Origin: Mycobacterium sp. HUMS_12744610 | Lineage (GTDB): Bacteria > Actinomycetota > Actinomycetes > Mycobacteriales > Mycobacteriaceae | NCBI RefSeq assembly: GCF_041206865.1 | Contig: NZ_JBGEDP010000001.1 | Location: forward strand, 248,001 to 312,000 | Length of the DNA stretch: 64,000 nucleotides | Direction of reading: 5' to 3' | In this document: positions 1 through 8,342 of the stretch, one piece after another | Layout: every line of letters starts with the position of its first letter | Numbering within the stretch: the stretch's first letter is position 1 | Made by a program: the position numbers and the translations under genes | Notes under the pieces: model-generated | The model's input: the letters and a program-made list of their open reading frames with translations, nothing else | The model's database searches: none | What the model was told of the DNA's origin: nothing

Positions 1-698
1 CCACGTTCGGTGAAGAACGCCTCCAACGCCCGAGCCAGCGATCCCATCGACCGACCCGGCGTGCGGGCCCGCTCGAGCACGCTTTGCGGGTGATTTGGGA
101 AATCGTCTGCGAGCAACCGTGCCAACGTGGTGAGCAGCTTGCATGCCTGCGCCGGGCAGTAATGCGTCGCCAGGTCCGCGACGAAATCATCGAGCCAGCC
201 CGGCGGCTCGGCGAGCCGGGCGGCCAGCGTCTCGCCACGCACGAACGGCCGGTCCGGGCGACGCTGCCAGCATCGCCCACACATGCCGCGCCCGACGTGG
301 CGGCGCAACTCGCCGCAGGACACGCAGACCCGGGGCGGATCCTTCGGCGGACCGGGTCGTGAGCACGAGCCACACCACCCAGTCGACTCGCGCAGATAGC
401 CTGGTTTTCCGCAGCGCGGGCAGGTCGATCTCGCGGCCGCGAGCTTGGCCCGCTTCTGACACGGCCGGCACACCACCTCGTTGCGGAACCGCATCGATCT
501 GCCGCATTCCCGGCAACAGCGCGAACACAGCACGCACCGACCCACCGCCGACACCAGCACCCGGTCGCGCCCACAGCGTGGGCATTGCGCCTTGGCCGCC
601 TGCGTCCGTAACCGGCGGGTGCACAGGCAGCAATGCTCGCGGCCGAGGTATCCGACCGGGGCTCCGCAGTCGACGCAGTCTCGTTGCTTTTTCCCCAT
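1..698 (-). CDS. Zinc-knuckle protein, second copy of the recombinase-operon type (3' end outside window)
   Basis: The minus strand is open from an ATG at 698 to the window edge without a stop, giving at least 232 residues. The translation is studded with CxxC pairs (CVDC, CPRC, CREC, CRPC, CPRC, CGSC, CVSC, CGRC within about the first 150 residues), which suggests several zinc ribbons. It then becomes helical with no motif I recognise. It follows an XRE gene by 32 bases, exactly as the large zinc-knuckle gene ending at 2789 follows its own XRE gene, so I read it as a paralogous second module. The family of that larger protein ends in a recombinase-like domain; whether this copy does is not visible here. 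DNA binding is inferred, not shown. Confidence 0.75.
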   Translation of the reverse strand, partial: MGKKQRDCVDCGAPVGYLGREHCCLCTRRLRTQAAKAQCPRCGRDRVLVSAVGRCVLCSRCCRECGRSMRFRNEVVCRPCQKRAKLAAARSTCPRCGKPGYLRESTGWCGSCSRPGPPKDPPRVCVSCGELRRHVGRGMCGRCWQRRPDRPFVRGETLAARLAEPPGWLDDFVADLATHYCPAQACKLLTTLARLLADDFPNHPQSVLERARTPGRSMGSLARALEAFFTER

Positions 699-730
699 CG
701 GCCGCAACCCGTTCCGAAGCTTCGCCGAAT

Positions 731-1045
731 CTACATCGGCGGCATCGACCGGCCCCGCACGTTGGCTGTCTTCGGTTCCGACGGAACCGACCGCGCCGGA
801 GTGGCGGGCCGTTCGAGCGGGGTGGTATCGGTCTCGAACAGGTCGTCGGGGGTGCACTGCAATGCGGTGCATAACGCGATCAGCGTCGAGAGCTTGATCT
901 GGCTGGGTTCCTTGGTGAACAGCGCCGACACCGACGCCGCCGACATCTCCACCCCGGCCTTCTCTGCCAGCAGTCGCCGCAGCTCGGTTCCGGTCCACAC
1001 CTCACGCTGCGCAGCCGCCATCCGCAACCGCCACCGGATCTTCAT
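731..1045 (-). CDS. XRE-type helix-turn-helix protein (second copy)
   Basis: A 104-residue protein starting at the ATG at 1045, which overlaps the stop of the small upstream gene in an ATGA junction. Residues about 8-65 form a Cro/C1-type helix-turn-helix: an amphipathic start (MKIRWRLRMAAAQ), a recognition region (MSAASVSALF) and the typical ending (ALCTALQCTPDDLFE). The tail is basic and proline-rich. It aligns by eye with the XRE protein at 5222-5554 (shared WRLR-xxMA, Sxxxv-x-L, L-xaLcdxLxC-xxDeL), so the two are paralogues. It probably controls the recombinase operon or acts as a directionality or accessory factor; that role is inference. The longer open frame upstream has no supporting start signal. 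Confidence 0.8.
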   Translation of the reverse strand: MKIRWRLRMAAAQREVWTGTELRRLLAEKAGVEMSAASVSALFTKEPSQIKLSTLIALCTALQCTPDDLFETDTTPLERPATPARSVPSEPKTANVRGRSMPPM

Positions 1046-1200
1046 GCCGTCCCGTCCTCTCCGCTGAGCTCGGCCAAGGTCGAGGTGACCGCACGCCGAT
1101 AAGCGTCCTCGATGAATGTCGCCGACGGACGCTCTGGCGACGTCGGATATCGCAACTGTCGGAATGCCAGGTTGGTCGGGTCCGAGTCTGTCGGTGTCAT
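1042..1200 (-). CDS. 52-aa coupled small protein, unknown function
   Basis: A short frame from an ATG at 1200 to a TGA at 1042. Its start codon overlaps the TGA of the flavin monooxygenase gene (ATGA), and its own stop overlaps the ATG of the following XRE gene (ATGA). This double translational coupling is the main reason to call it real. The product is polar and mildly acidic, begins MTPTDSDPTNLAF and contains a tyrosine-arginine patch (AYRRAVTS). No family is recognised and no signal peptide or membrane segment is seen. Its place between cargo and a DNA-binding pair suggests an accessory role in the element, but nothing in the sequence proves it. Confidence 0.6.
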   Translation of the reverse strand: MTPTDSDPTNLAFRQLRYPTSPERPSATFIEDAYRRAVTSTLAELSGEDGTA

Positions 1201-2792
1201 GTCTGGTTCCGATCGGGGTGTTCGTTGGTCCGGCGCCGGGTCGCGTTGTGTCGGCGAAGGACACCAACCAGGGTGAGAGCGGCAAATGCCGCAAGAGCAT
1301 GCTGGGCGCTCAAGTAGTAGCGGCGACGGTCGATCTTGCGACCGCGGGCCGGGCGCCGTTCTTGGGCGAGGTTTCGGTAGCGTGTCGGCGAGAACGACCC
1401 GAAATATTCGCTGACGAAGTTGCTGGTTCGCCGTGTCGGTAATCCCATGTCGGCCAACAGGTCGTCGATGTGGTGCACCAGGTGCGGTCCGATTTGATAG
1501 CCCTGCGGTCGAGCTGGCATGACCTCCTCCAGCCAGGCCTGCACGCGTCGTATCTCAGTCTGCATTTCATCGAGACTGGGAAGTGCGAGTTCGCCGCGGA
1601 AGCATCGTGAAAGCCAGTGGGCTGAGATTTCTGAGCTGAGCTGACACGCGGTCGATGAGGCGTAGCCCACGAACCCGAGGCGCTGCTCGGTGGGCGGAAG
1701 GATATGCCGGTAGAGCTGGAATCGCCCGTCGGAGACAACGGGTGTCCGCAGTTCGGGCGCTAGAAACGACAACGGCTGGCGCCAGCCGGTGGCGAAAACG
1801 ACGATGTCGGCAGCGATCTGATCGCCGCTGGCCAGCAGGACCTGCGGTCCGCCGAGAAAGGCCGCGACCGAGTCACGCCGCAGGACCAGCCGACCGCGGC
1901 GGGCCATATCGTAGAACTCCTTGCCGAACCCCAGGTTTTCGATTCCAGTAGGCATCGGCTCGTCAGGCACCATGGCCGCAGGCATCCTGAGCAGGAATCG
2001 AAACAGCAGACTCACCACCCGCCAGACCAAGTTGGTCAGCTGCTTGCCCGGCCCGTGCAACAACCTCTCCATCAGGCTGGGGTGGTGGTAGCGGAAGAAC
2101 GCCTCGGTCGAACGTCCCAGAGTCAGCCGGTCGGCGGGAATACCTCCCGGGAAGTAGCGGGGCATCATCCAGTGGGCCTTTCGGAACACCAGCGTGCATT
2201 CCTGCGCGTGCGACCCGGCCCACGCCGCGCAATCCAGCGCGGATTTGCCCGCGCCCACGATCACCACCCGTCGCCCCGCGAACAGGGCAGGATTGGTCGC
2301 TTGGCTTGAATGGACCACCGTCCCGGTGAACCGGTCGGCACCGTCGATCGCAGGCATGTCCGGTTCAGAGAAGGTTCCCGCGCATACCACCGCAAAGTCA
2401 CACACCACGGTGCTCAAACCCGTTGGGCCACAGCTTTCTACCGTGAATTCGTTACCGTGGCGAGACACCCGCACCACCTCAGTCGATAACCGAAGAAGCG
2501 GGGCCAACTCGAACCGGGCCACATACGAGGCCAGATACGCGCGCACCTGCTCAGCGCTCGGGAAGATGTCGGCTGATCGGTCATAGGGATGGTCGGAGAA
2601 TGCGTAGGTGTCGCGTGAGTTGTTGGTACGCAGTCCGGGATAGGTCCGCGATTGGGTCCAAACACCGCCGATCGCCTGCTCCTTCTCGAACACGATCACC
2701 TCGAAGCCGTCCTCGCGCAGCACTTTCGCGGTGACCAGGCCCGCAATTCCCGCGCCGATCACGCCGATCCGCCCGGCCCGCATGTCTGTCAC
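1197..2792 (-). CDS. Flavin-containing (FMO/Baeyer-Villiger type) monooxygenase
   Basis: This 531-residue NAD(P)H-dependent monooxygenase would oxygenate a small organic substrate using FAD. The N-terminal FAD fold shows GAGIAG near residue 13 followed by an acidic end (VFEKE). A second dinucleotide-binding glycine motif (VGAGKS) lies near residue 175, and between them is an FxGxxxHS fingerprint (FTGTVVHSS). A hydrophobic stretch close to the C-terminus (HALAAFAALTLVGVL) could anchor it to the membrane. The GTG start at 2792 overlaps the stop of the preceding zinc-knuckle gene (GTGA); an ATG nine bases further in is the alternative. It is the only metabolic gene in the recombinase operon and looks like cargo. 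The substrate is unknown. Confidence 0.88.
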   Translation of the reverse strand: MTDMRAGRIGVIGAGIAGLVTAKVLREDGFEVIVFEKEQAIGGVWTQSRTYPGLRTNNSRDTYAFSDHPYDRSADIFPSAEQVRAYLASYVARFELAPLLRLSTEVVRVSRHGNEFTVESCGPTGLSTVVCDFAVVCAGTFSEPDMPAIDGADRFTGTVVHSSQATNPALFAGRRVVIVGAGKSALDCAAWAGSHAQECTLVFRKAHWMMPRYFPGGIPADRLTLGRSTEAFFRYHHPSLMERLLHGPGKQLTNLVWRVVSLLFRFLLRMPAAMVPDEPMPTGIENLGFGKEFYDMARRGRLVLRRDSVAAFLGGPQVLLASGDQIAADIVVFATGWRQPLSFLAPELRTPVVSDGRFQLYRHILPPTEQRLGFVGYASSTACQLSSEISAHWLSRCFRGELALPSLDEMQTEIRRVQAWLEEVMPARPQGYQIGPHLVHHIDDLLADMGLPTRRTSNFVSEYFGSFSPTRYRNLAQERRPARGRKIDRRRYYLSAQHALAAFAALTLVGVLRRHNATRRRTNEHPDRNQT

Positions 2793-5218
2793 GTGACCCG
2801 CATCCTTATCTCAGTGGGTGATCGGCGGCTGATTTCGGCTGCGTAAGTGGTCCAGTCGCCGCTGCTGGCGCGCTGCCAGGTCGCGGCGACGCTGATGTGG
2901 ATTCCCAGGGTGCGCGCCAGCACGGCGGCTGGCAGGTCGGTGGCGAGTTGAAACAGGGCGGCGGAACGTGCGCGGCTGGCTTGGATGCCGAGTTGACGGA
3001 GTCGTTCGGCCATGCGGAAGGCGCTGAGGTGGCGGCCGGGCTGCCCGCCGGGGAATAGCCATCGCGAGCTGCGAGGGCGGCCGACGGCGGCGTGAGGTGA
3101 TCGGGTGGAGACCAGGGCGCGGATCAGTCGGTCTAGCGGTGCTGGGATCAGGATCGGCTCGTGTCCGAGCCGCAACCGGACGCTTTCGTCGGTGAGTTCG
3201 ATGTCATCAATGGTCAGTTCGCTTATGGCGGCGGCGGTTTGGGCATAGAGCAGCACCAGCAGGGCAGCGACACGGCCGGCGGTGTCGATCGTGTCGTCGT
3301 GTAGCAGCCAGCGTGCTTGTTCCCAGCGGGTCTCGGTGTCGATGACGCCGCTGGGGCCGTCCCATCGTTGGGCGGCGTGCTCGACTCGGGTGAGCCTGTT
3401 TCGGCGTGCCCAGCGCACGAAGTTGCCGCTGTCGCGACGCTGGCCGGCGGCGGCGCTGGTTAGCCACCGGTCGAGATCTCCCTGTCGGGCAGTGGCAAGC
3501 TTAAGGTTATGCGCGGCAAGCCAATCCAGTAGGGCAGCTGCAGATCTGATGGAGCGCTTGGCGGCGCGGGCTTGCCCGTAGGTGGTGTCGGTGTCGCCGA
3601 CGCGGGCACGCAGGCGGCGGATGACGTGCCAGACGGCGTAGCGGTGCAGCAGGCCGCGCTCCTCGGGATCGACGCGTTCGGTGATGAGGGCGGCGGTCCA
3701 GCGCTGCAACCGCAGCATCTGTTCGTCGCGGTGTGGCAGGGTGCCGATCGCGACCAGGACGCTGCGCAGGTGCTCGACCGGCTTGCCCGCGGGCAGTTCG
3801 TCGAGCGTCTCGTGCGACAGCACGCGCTGACCGGCCTCTAGCTCGCGCAAGATGGCGGGACCGCCGCCGTTATCGAGCCATACCGCGGCCGTGTTGGGAC
3901 GTTCGACCGCGACCAGGGCCTCGTAGAGGTCGCACAGGTCGGGGCGGATGTCACCGCGGGCGTCGCCGAGCAGCTCGCGCAGCCGCTGCTGCACGTTGCA
4001 GCGGGCGCACCGGCTCGTATACCGGCGGCCGCGTTGACCACATCCGGGACAGGTGCGCCAGAAACCGGACTCGTCACGAACGCATTCGGCGCAAAGCGGT
4101 TCGGCCAGCGTGCCGCCGCGGATAGGGCGGAACTCGCCGCACGAAATACATTGGGCCCACCGCTTGTGGCAGGCTTCGCACCACGGGCGGCCGGTGGCAA
4201 TTGAAATCGTGCTCGGCGCGGTCCGTCCGCAGATCGCGCATTCGGCGATCGTCGGCGGGCGGCAACTGGCGCAGCGTGGTCCGTCCTCGCAGCGGATACT
4301 AACCGGTCGGCGGCGGCCGCAGTCCACGCAGACTTCCTGGTTGATCGGATCGGTGACCAGGCAGCTCGGACACACGGGTTGGCCCTGTTCGTCACGGGTG
4401 GCGGCTTCGCGAAGCGCGCCGCAGCGAGCGCATGGTTGGGCACGGGACTTGGCGGTGCAGCTGCGGCATAACCACTTTCCGCCGATAGGCCGGTGCAGGT
4501 GGATGATTCGACCACAACCGGGGCAGGCCGGGTGGACAATGCCTTTCGCTCCGGCGTCCCCGAGCTGGTCGATCAACCGCAGCACCGCAGGATCAGACGC
4601 CTCGGCACCGGCGCCGGTCAGCAGGGCGGGTCGCTGCTGCAATGCCCACGCCAATCGGTATCGGCGTCCGGCACGCGGCACCACCGCCTCGATTGCCGCG
4701 TTGATCTCCTCACCCGACAAGCTCGGGTCTGCTCGCCTCACGACGTCGACGATGAGCGGCGTCGGATCCCGCCCGTCATCGGGCAGGCATCGTGAACACC
4801 TGGGTCGGCCGTCGCGGTCGCGAAGGTAAACCGGCCTGCTCGAGCCGCATATTGTGCAGGGTTCTCGTCGAGGACCGCACTTCGCGCAATACCAGTCATC
4901 CCCGCGTCGCTGCAGGGTGTGTAGATGCTTGCCGCAACCTGCGCAAACCGGAGACGAAATATGCATGGCGCCAGCCGCATTCAGCGCGATCAGCAGCTCA
5001 CCAATCCCACGTGGCGCTGGCGAGCGCCCGTCGGTCAACACTGCGGGCCGGTCCAGCAATGCCTGGGCGAGGCGGCGCCGTTTCGCTCGTCCACCGGCCA
5101 TCGCCTCGACCAGTCCGATGACCGTGCGTCGATCCAGCCCGGGCTTTTCGCCAAGCACCAGATCGACGATGACCCCGATCGGGTCGGCGAGCACCTCAGA
5201 TGCGAATGTCTTTGGCAT
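2789..5218 (-). CDS. Multi-zinc-knuckle protein with degenerate tyrosine-recombinase-like C-terminus
   Basis: An 809-residue protein with three parts. Residues 1-155 and 158-290 are an internal tandem duplication: each has a helical block ending in a RPAxLT motif, then an AGA plus paired CxxC knuckles. Residues 290-410 add more knuckles, giving about 16 CxxC pairs in all. The last 300 residues resemble a tyrosine recombinase fold (helical core-binding part, then a LLVLLYAQTAAAISEL segment where box I would lie and a LARTLGI segment where box III would lie), but the Arg/His/Tyr tetrad is not recognisable. It lies third-from-last among coupled genes after two intact recombinases and an XRE protein. 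I infer a structural or target-recognition partner in recombination. Confidence 0.7.
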   Translation of the reverse strand: MPKTFASEVLADPIGVIVDLVLGEKPGLDRRTVIGLVEAMAGGRAKRRRLAQALLDRPAVLTDGRSPAPRGIGELLIALNAAGAMHISSPVCAGCGKHLHTLQRRGDDWYCAKCGPRREPCTICGSSRPVYLRDRDGRPRCSRCLPDDGRDPTPLIVDVVRRADPSLSGEEINAAIEAVVPRAGRRYRLAWALQQRPALLTGAGAEASDPAVLRLIDQLGDAGAKGIVHPACPGCGRIIHLHRPIGGKWLCRSCTAKSRAQPCARCGALREAATRDEQGQPVCPSCLVTDPINQEVCVDCGRRRPVSIRCEDGPRCASCRPPTIAECAICGRTAPSTISIATGRPWCEACHKRWAQCISCGEFRPIRGGTLAEPLCAECVRDESGFWRTCPGCGQRGRRYTSRCARCNVQQRLRELLGDARGDIRPDLCDLYEALVAVERPNTAAVWLDNGGGPAILRELEAGQRVLSHETLDELPAGKPVEHLRSVLVAIGTLPHRDEQMLRLQRWTAALITERVDPEERGLLHRYAVWHVIRRLRARVGDTDTTYGQARAAKRSIRSAAALLDWLAAHNLKLATARQGDLDRWLTSAAAGQRRDSGNFVRWARRNRLTRVEHAAQRWDGPSGVIDTETRWEQARWLLHDDTIDTAGRVAALLVLLYAQTAAAISELTIDDIELTDESVRLRLGHEPILIPAPLDRLIRALVSTRSPHAAVGRPRSSRWLFPGGQPGRHLSAFRMAERLRQLGIQASRARSAALFQLATDLPAAVLARTLGIHISVAATWQRASSGDWTTYAAEISRRSPTEIRMRVT

Positions 5219-5221
5219 TGC

Positions 5222-5554
5222 TTAGCTTTCAATGCCGCTGATGCGAGCGCGTTTTGGCCGCAGTCCGCCCAGACCGGCGTCGGCGCCGCCAGCGGCACGT
5301 TTCTTGCGCGTCGGCGCGGCTGCGGCGACCGGTTCGATCAGCTCGTCCATCCGGCAGTCCAGGACGTCCAGCAGCGCCATCAGAATATTCAGGCTCAGCC
5401 GCTCGGGTCGCTCGACGACGAGCCGATAGACCTGGCTGGACGACAGATGGATGCCGCGTTGCGCCAACGGCTCTATCAGGTCGGTGGTGCTGAACATCTC
5501 GCGTGCAGCCATCACCTGACGCAGGTGCCATCGGTAGTCGAGTTTGCGGGCCAT
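5222..5554 (-). CDS. XRE-type helix-turn-helix protein (first copy)
   Basis: A 110-residue protein with a Cro/C1-type fold over residues 5-75 (LIEPLAQRG, then the SSSQVYRLV recognition helix, then MALLDVLDCRMDELIEP) and a basic tail (PTRKKRAAGG). Its ATG at 5554 overlaps the TGA of the upstream recombinase (ATGA), so translation is coupled. The next gene starts 3 bases after its stop. In multi-recombinase elements a small DNA-binding protein commonly accompanies the recombinases; here it may be a regulator or recombination accessory protein. It is paralogous to the XRE protein at 731-1045. Confidence 0.82.
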   Translation of the reverse strand: MARKLDYRWHLRQVMAAREMFSTTDLIEPLAQRGIHLSSSQVYRLVVERPERLSLNILMALLDVLDCRMDELIEPVAAAAPTRKKRAAGGADAGLGGLRPKRARISGIES

Positions 5555-6681
5555 CAGGACTCCTTGCCGCTCGTGGGGTCGGGCGCCGTGTCGAACGCCG
5601 GCGCCAGGGCTTTGCGCAGCGCGGTGTTCATGAAGTCACCGGACACGTGGGTGTAGATCGCGGTGGACGTATCGCAGCGATGCCCAACGGCCTCCTGGAT
5701 GAATCGTCGGTCAACGCCCTCCTCAGTAAGGTGCGTCACCCACGAATGCCTAAGGCTATGTGGACTAAGGGTTTTCGGTAGCCCGAGCGCGTCACGGTAT
5801 GTGACGAAGCGGGCGTTGATCTCTGCCGGGGCGATGCGACCGCCACGTTCGGTCACCCACAGTGCCGGATGGTCCTCGCACCCGAAACGGGGCCTGATGT
5901 TGTCGACGTAGTCGGCGACCGCTTCCACCGCCCACCCCATGACCGACGGCACGTTGCGTCGCCGCGGCGGTTGCCCGCGCACCGACTTGCCATAGCGCAC
6001 ATGCAGCATCCCGAACCGGCCGAACTCCGGCACCGCCGGGTTACGGCCCCAGTCAACTACATCCAGCTTCGCCGTCTCGGTCCGCCTCAGGCCCCACCCA
6101 TACACCACTTTGAATAACGTCGCATCCCGGTAGGCGGCCAACGCGCCCTTGCGTTTCGCGCACACCGCACGCTCAACCTGGTCGTCGGCGTAGTCGAGAA
6201 ACCGCTGCAACTCCTCGCGGGTGAATGGCCGGGCCTCTGGGTTGCCCTCGTAGCCATTGAGGTGCTCTATCGTGTTCCACTCATGGCAGATCGGCACCGG
6301 ATGCACACCCGAACCAAACTCCTGCTCGCACACCGCAACCCAGCTATAACGGCCGTCGCACAAATACTCGCTGAACAATCGCAGCTCGGTCTGATAGCCG
6401 CGAATCGTCGAAGGTGCCAGATGCGACTCCGCCATCAACGACTGCGTCCACTCGTCGACATGACCCGGCAGCCAATGCCACGGGTACTCGTTAGTGAACG
6501 TCGCAAACCGGCGCACCAACCGCTCCCGCGGCGCGATGGTCTCCTCCCGCAAACCACGCGCAACCTGCTGGGCACGCCATCCGCGCAACATCGCCTCCAG
6601 CACAGCGTCTTCCGGACGCAACTGCACAACTCCGGAGACCAGCTCCAGATGCGCCGACCCAGCCAGATCTGCCCGCACCAC
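5554..6681 (-). CDS. Tyrosine recombinase (site-specific integrase), second of the pair
   Basis: A 375-residue integrase that would cut and rejoin DNA through a covalent phosphotyrosine. An N-terminal SAM-like core-binding domain (about 25-125) is followed by the catalytic domain with Arg199 (GWGLRR), Lys232 (RYGKS), His308 and Arg311 (HSLRH), His334 (VGHR) and the nucleophile Tyr343 (AIYTHV), so the active site is complete. Its stop overlaps the start of the XRE gene. A gap of 128 bases separates it from the other recombinase upstream, so it may have its own translation signal. It probably works with its neighbour on the same element. Confidence 0.93.
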   Translation of the reverse strand: MVRADLAGSAHLELVSGVVQLRPEDAVLEAMLRGWRAQQVARGLREETIAPRERLVRRFATFTNEYPWHWLPGHVDEWTQSLMAESHLAPSTIRGYQTELRLFSEYLCDGRYSWVAVCEQEFGSGVHPVPICHEWNTIEHLNGYEGNPEARPFTREELQRFLDYADDQVERAVCAKRKGALAAYRDATLFKVVYGWGLRRTETAKLDVVDWGRNPAVPEFGRFGMLHVRYGKSVRGQPPRRRNVPSVMGWAVEAVADYVDNIRPRFGCEDHPALWVTERGGRIAPAEINARFVTYRDALGLPKTLSPHSLRHSWVTHLTEEGVDRRFIQEAVGHRCDTSTAIYTHVSGDFMNTALRKALAPAFDTAPDPTSGKES

Positions 6682-6809
6682 GCCGCCTCCAACCTGAATC
6701 CCCGCAACCGTCCGGCGAAAGGATCATGCATCCAACGGGCGCGATATGCAAGCAATGCAGGTGGGACGCCCTGTCCTGTAGGCGACATGACACCATAGCC
6801 AGATCTGCT

Positions 6810-7838
6810 TCAGCAGGCGACCAGCGGAGACGCGCCCGTCTGATGCAATTTCTGATAGTTCACATAGCGCATGGTCGAACTCACCGTCCAATGACCCAAA
6901 AGCTGTTGGATCGCCACCAGATCAACGCCACGCTCGTAGTTGTGTGTCGCGCAAGCGCGACGCAGCGCGTGTGGGCTGAACCGCTCCGCGACCGGTCGGC
7001 CCTCCAGCTCCATCAGATACCGCAGCCGGTTGCGGATCGTGCCACGATTCAGCGGACCACCGGACTCGTCGGCAAACAACACCGGCGACTCCGGAAACTT
7101 CGGCCGCACATCGGCCAAAAACCACCGCAACAACGCGTCCAACCCGTCCAGCATCGGCACCCACCGCGGCCTAGGACCGGACATGTGGGCGGCCTTGCCG
7201 AATCGCACGTGCAACTTGCCGAACGGTCCACGCCCGAAATGCACGTCCACTATCTCCAGCAGTGCAGACTCTTCCGATCGCAGCCCAGCGTGATACAGGG
7301 TCCGAAACAACGCGTAGTCCCGCGCGGCCGGACCGTACTTGCGGGCGGTGGCGATCCTCGACTTCAAGAACTCGAAGAACTCGCTCACCCGGTCGGGGGT
7401 CGGCGGCGCCCCGACCGCCGGCGACTCGTCACCTACGTGCCGTGAAGCGTTGAACTCATCAACCGGGCACACCAAGCGCACACCGAACCCGGCCTCGATC
7501 TCGGCAGCCTTACGGGCCTGCAGGAACCGGTGAAACCCCTTGAAGATCTGCACGTACTCGCGCCGCGTCGACGCCGAACGGCCCGCCACCGCCAGCTCGC
7601 CAACCACGCGATCGATGTCCTCGCTGGTGACCTCCCACGCCGGACGCCCCAGTGCGGCCAACGTCCGCTCCAACAACCCGATGTCATTGTCGATCGTCAC
7701 CGGGCTAAACCCGCGCGCCCGCCACGACGCCACGAACGCATCGACGCATTCCCGTTGAAAGACAACAGGATCCCTAACAACGGGCTCGACCGGGACGGCG
7801 CCACCGGGAATCAGCCGGAGACCCTCCACCACCCGCAC
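6810..7838 (-). CDS. Tyrosine recombinase (site-specific integrase), first of the pair
   Basis: A 342-residue tyrosine recombinase starting at a GTG at 7838, with a purine-rich GGAAGAAGG just upstream. Catalytic residues are in place: Arg187 (HAGLRSEE), Lys215 (RFGKA), His290 and Arg293 (HALRR), His316 (LGHW) and Tyr325 (MRYV). The first 130 residues form the DNA-binding arm. It is the first gene of the minus-strand run that continues through the second recombinase, XRE protein, zinc-knuckle protein, monooxygenase and second module. Two adjacent non-identical recombinases plus a third degenerate one recall RIT or GInt-type elements, although this gene set does not match my memory of either exactly. 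Confidence 0.93.
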   Translation of the reverse strand: MRVVEGLRLIPGGAVPVEPVVRDPVVFQRECVDAFVASWRARGFSPVTIDNDIGLLERTLAALGRPAWEVTSEDIDRVVGELAVAGRSASTRREYVQIFKGFHRFLQARKAAEIEAGFGVRLVCPVDEFNASRHVGDESPAVGAPPTPDRVSEFFEFLKSRIATARKYGPAARDYALFRTLYHAGLRSEESALLEIVDVHFGRGPFGKLHVRFGKAAHMSGPRPRWVPMLDGLDALLRWFLADVRPKFPESPVLFADESGGPLNRGTIRNRLRYLMELEGRPVAERFSPHALRRACATHNYERGVDLVAIQQLLGHWTVSSTMRYVNYQKLHQTGASPLVAC

Positions 7839-7861
7839 ACCTTCTTCCCACCTAACTCGTT

Positions 7862-7894
7862 AAGGCAGCACCTAACATATCGCGATAATGCCTT
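7862..7894. repeat. Nested inverted repeat upstream of the recombinase operon
   Basis: Outer arms AAGGCA (7862-7867) and TGCCTT (7889-7894) enclose a perfect 10-bp palindrome TATCGCGATA (7878-7887). It lies 24 bases upstream of the first recombinase start and just before a truncated IS21-type relic. It could be a recombinase-binding or terminus site, or an operator for an XRE protein. Only the symmetry is seen. Confidence 0.45.
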
Positions 7895-7929
7895 GAAGAT
7901 CGATGCGACACGCAGAGCAGTCGAAAGTC

Positions 7930-8121
7930 CAGCTAGCAGGGGAAATCGGTCATAACGAACATGTGCCAGCTCCAGTTGAGTGGGGAACCGTCGTGGCCGA
8001 CCCTCGCCTGGTCGCCGCGATCGTGGACCGAATCACCTTCAACGCCCACATCCTCGAAACCGGCACCCAGTCCTACCGGCTACGCACCAGCACGACCCGG
8101 CCAACCAAGAAAACCACCTGA
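7930..8121 (+). pseudogene. istB: IS21-family IstB C-terminal fragment
   Basis: Only the last 45 or so residues of an IstB-like transposition helper ATPase remain, recognisable from VADPRLVAAIVDR, then NAHILETG and SYRLR, the usual C-terminal helix and basic end of that family. The ATPase core and the partner istA are missing, so the element is dead. The open frame extends upstream to 7903 but that part has no family resemblance. The two small genes that follow on the same strand may have been carried by the same element. Confidence 0.6.
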
Positions 8122-8141
8122 GCGGCGAAAGGAAAACGACC

Positions 8142-8342
8142 ATGCCAACCATCACCCTCAACAGCGCCGACGCCTCCGAACTCGCCGATCTGCTGGACTG
8201 TCTACGCGACTGGATCGACCTTGAACAAGACCAACTCGACTCGCTGCTGGCCAAGCACGGCTACGACCTCACCGGCCTGCGCGTCACCCTCGACCGGCTG
8301 ATCTCGCTGCTGGCCCGCAACAACGACGAACCGGCGTACTGA
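8142..8342 (+). CDS. Small leucine-rich hypothetical protein (66 aa)
   Basis: Starts at an ATG at 8142 with AAAGGA eleven bases upstream, and its stop overlaps the next start in a TGATG junction. The product is acidic and helical (LADLLDCLRDWIDLEQDQLDSLL, partly shown by L/D spacing) and probably forms a short coiled coil. No family is recognised. It sits directly downstream of the IstB relic and is coupled to the gene at 8342. Confidence 0.6.
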   Translation: MPTITLNSADASELADLLDCLRDWIDLEQDQLDSLLAKHGYDLTGLRVTLDRLISLLARNNDEPAY

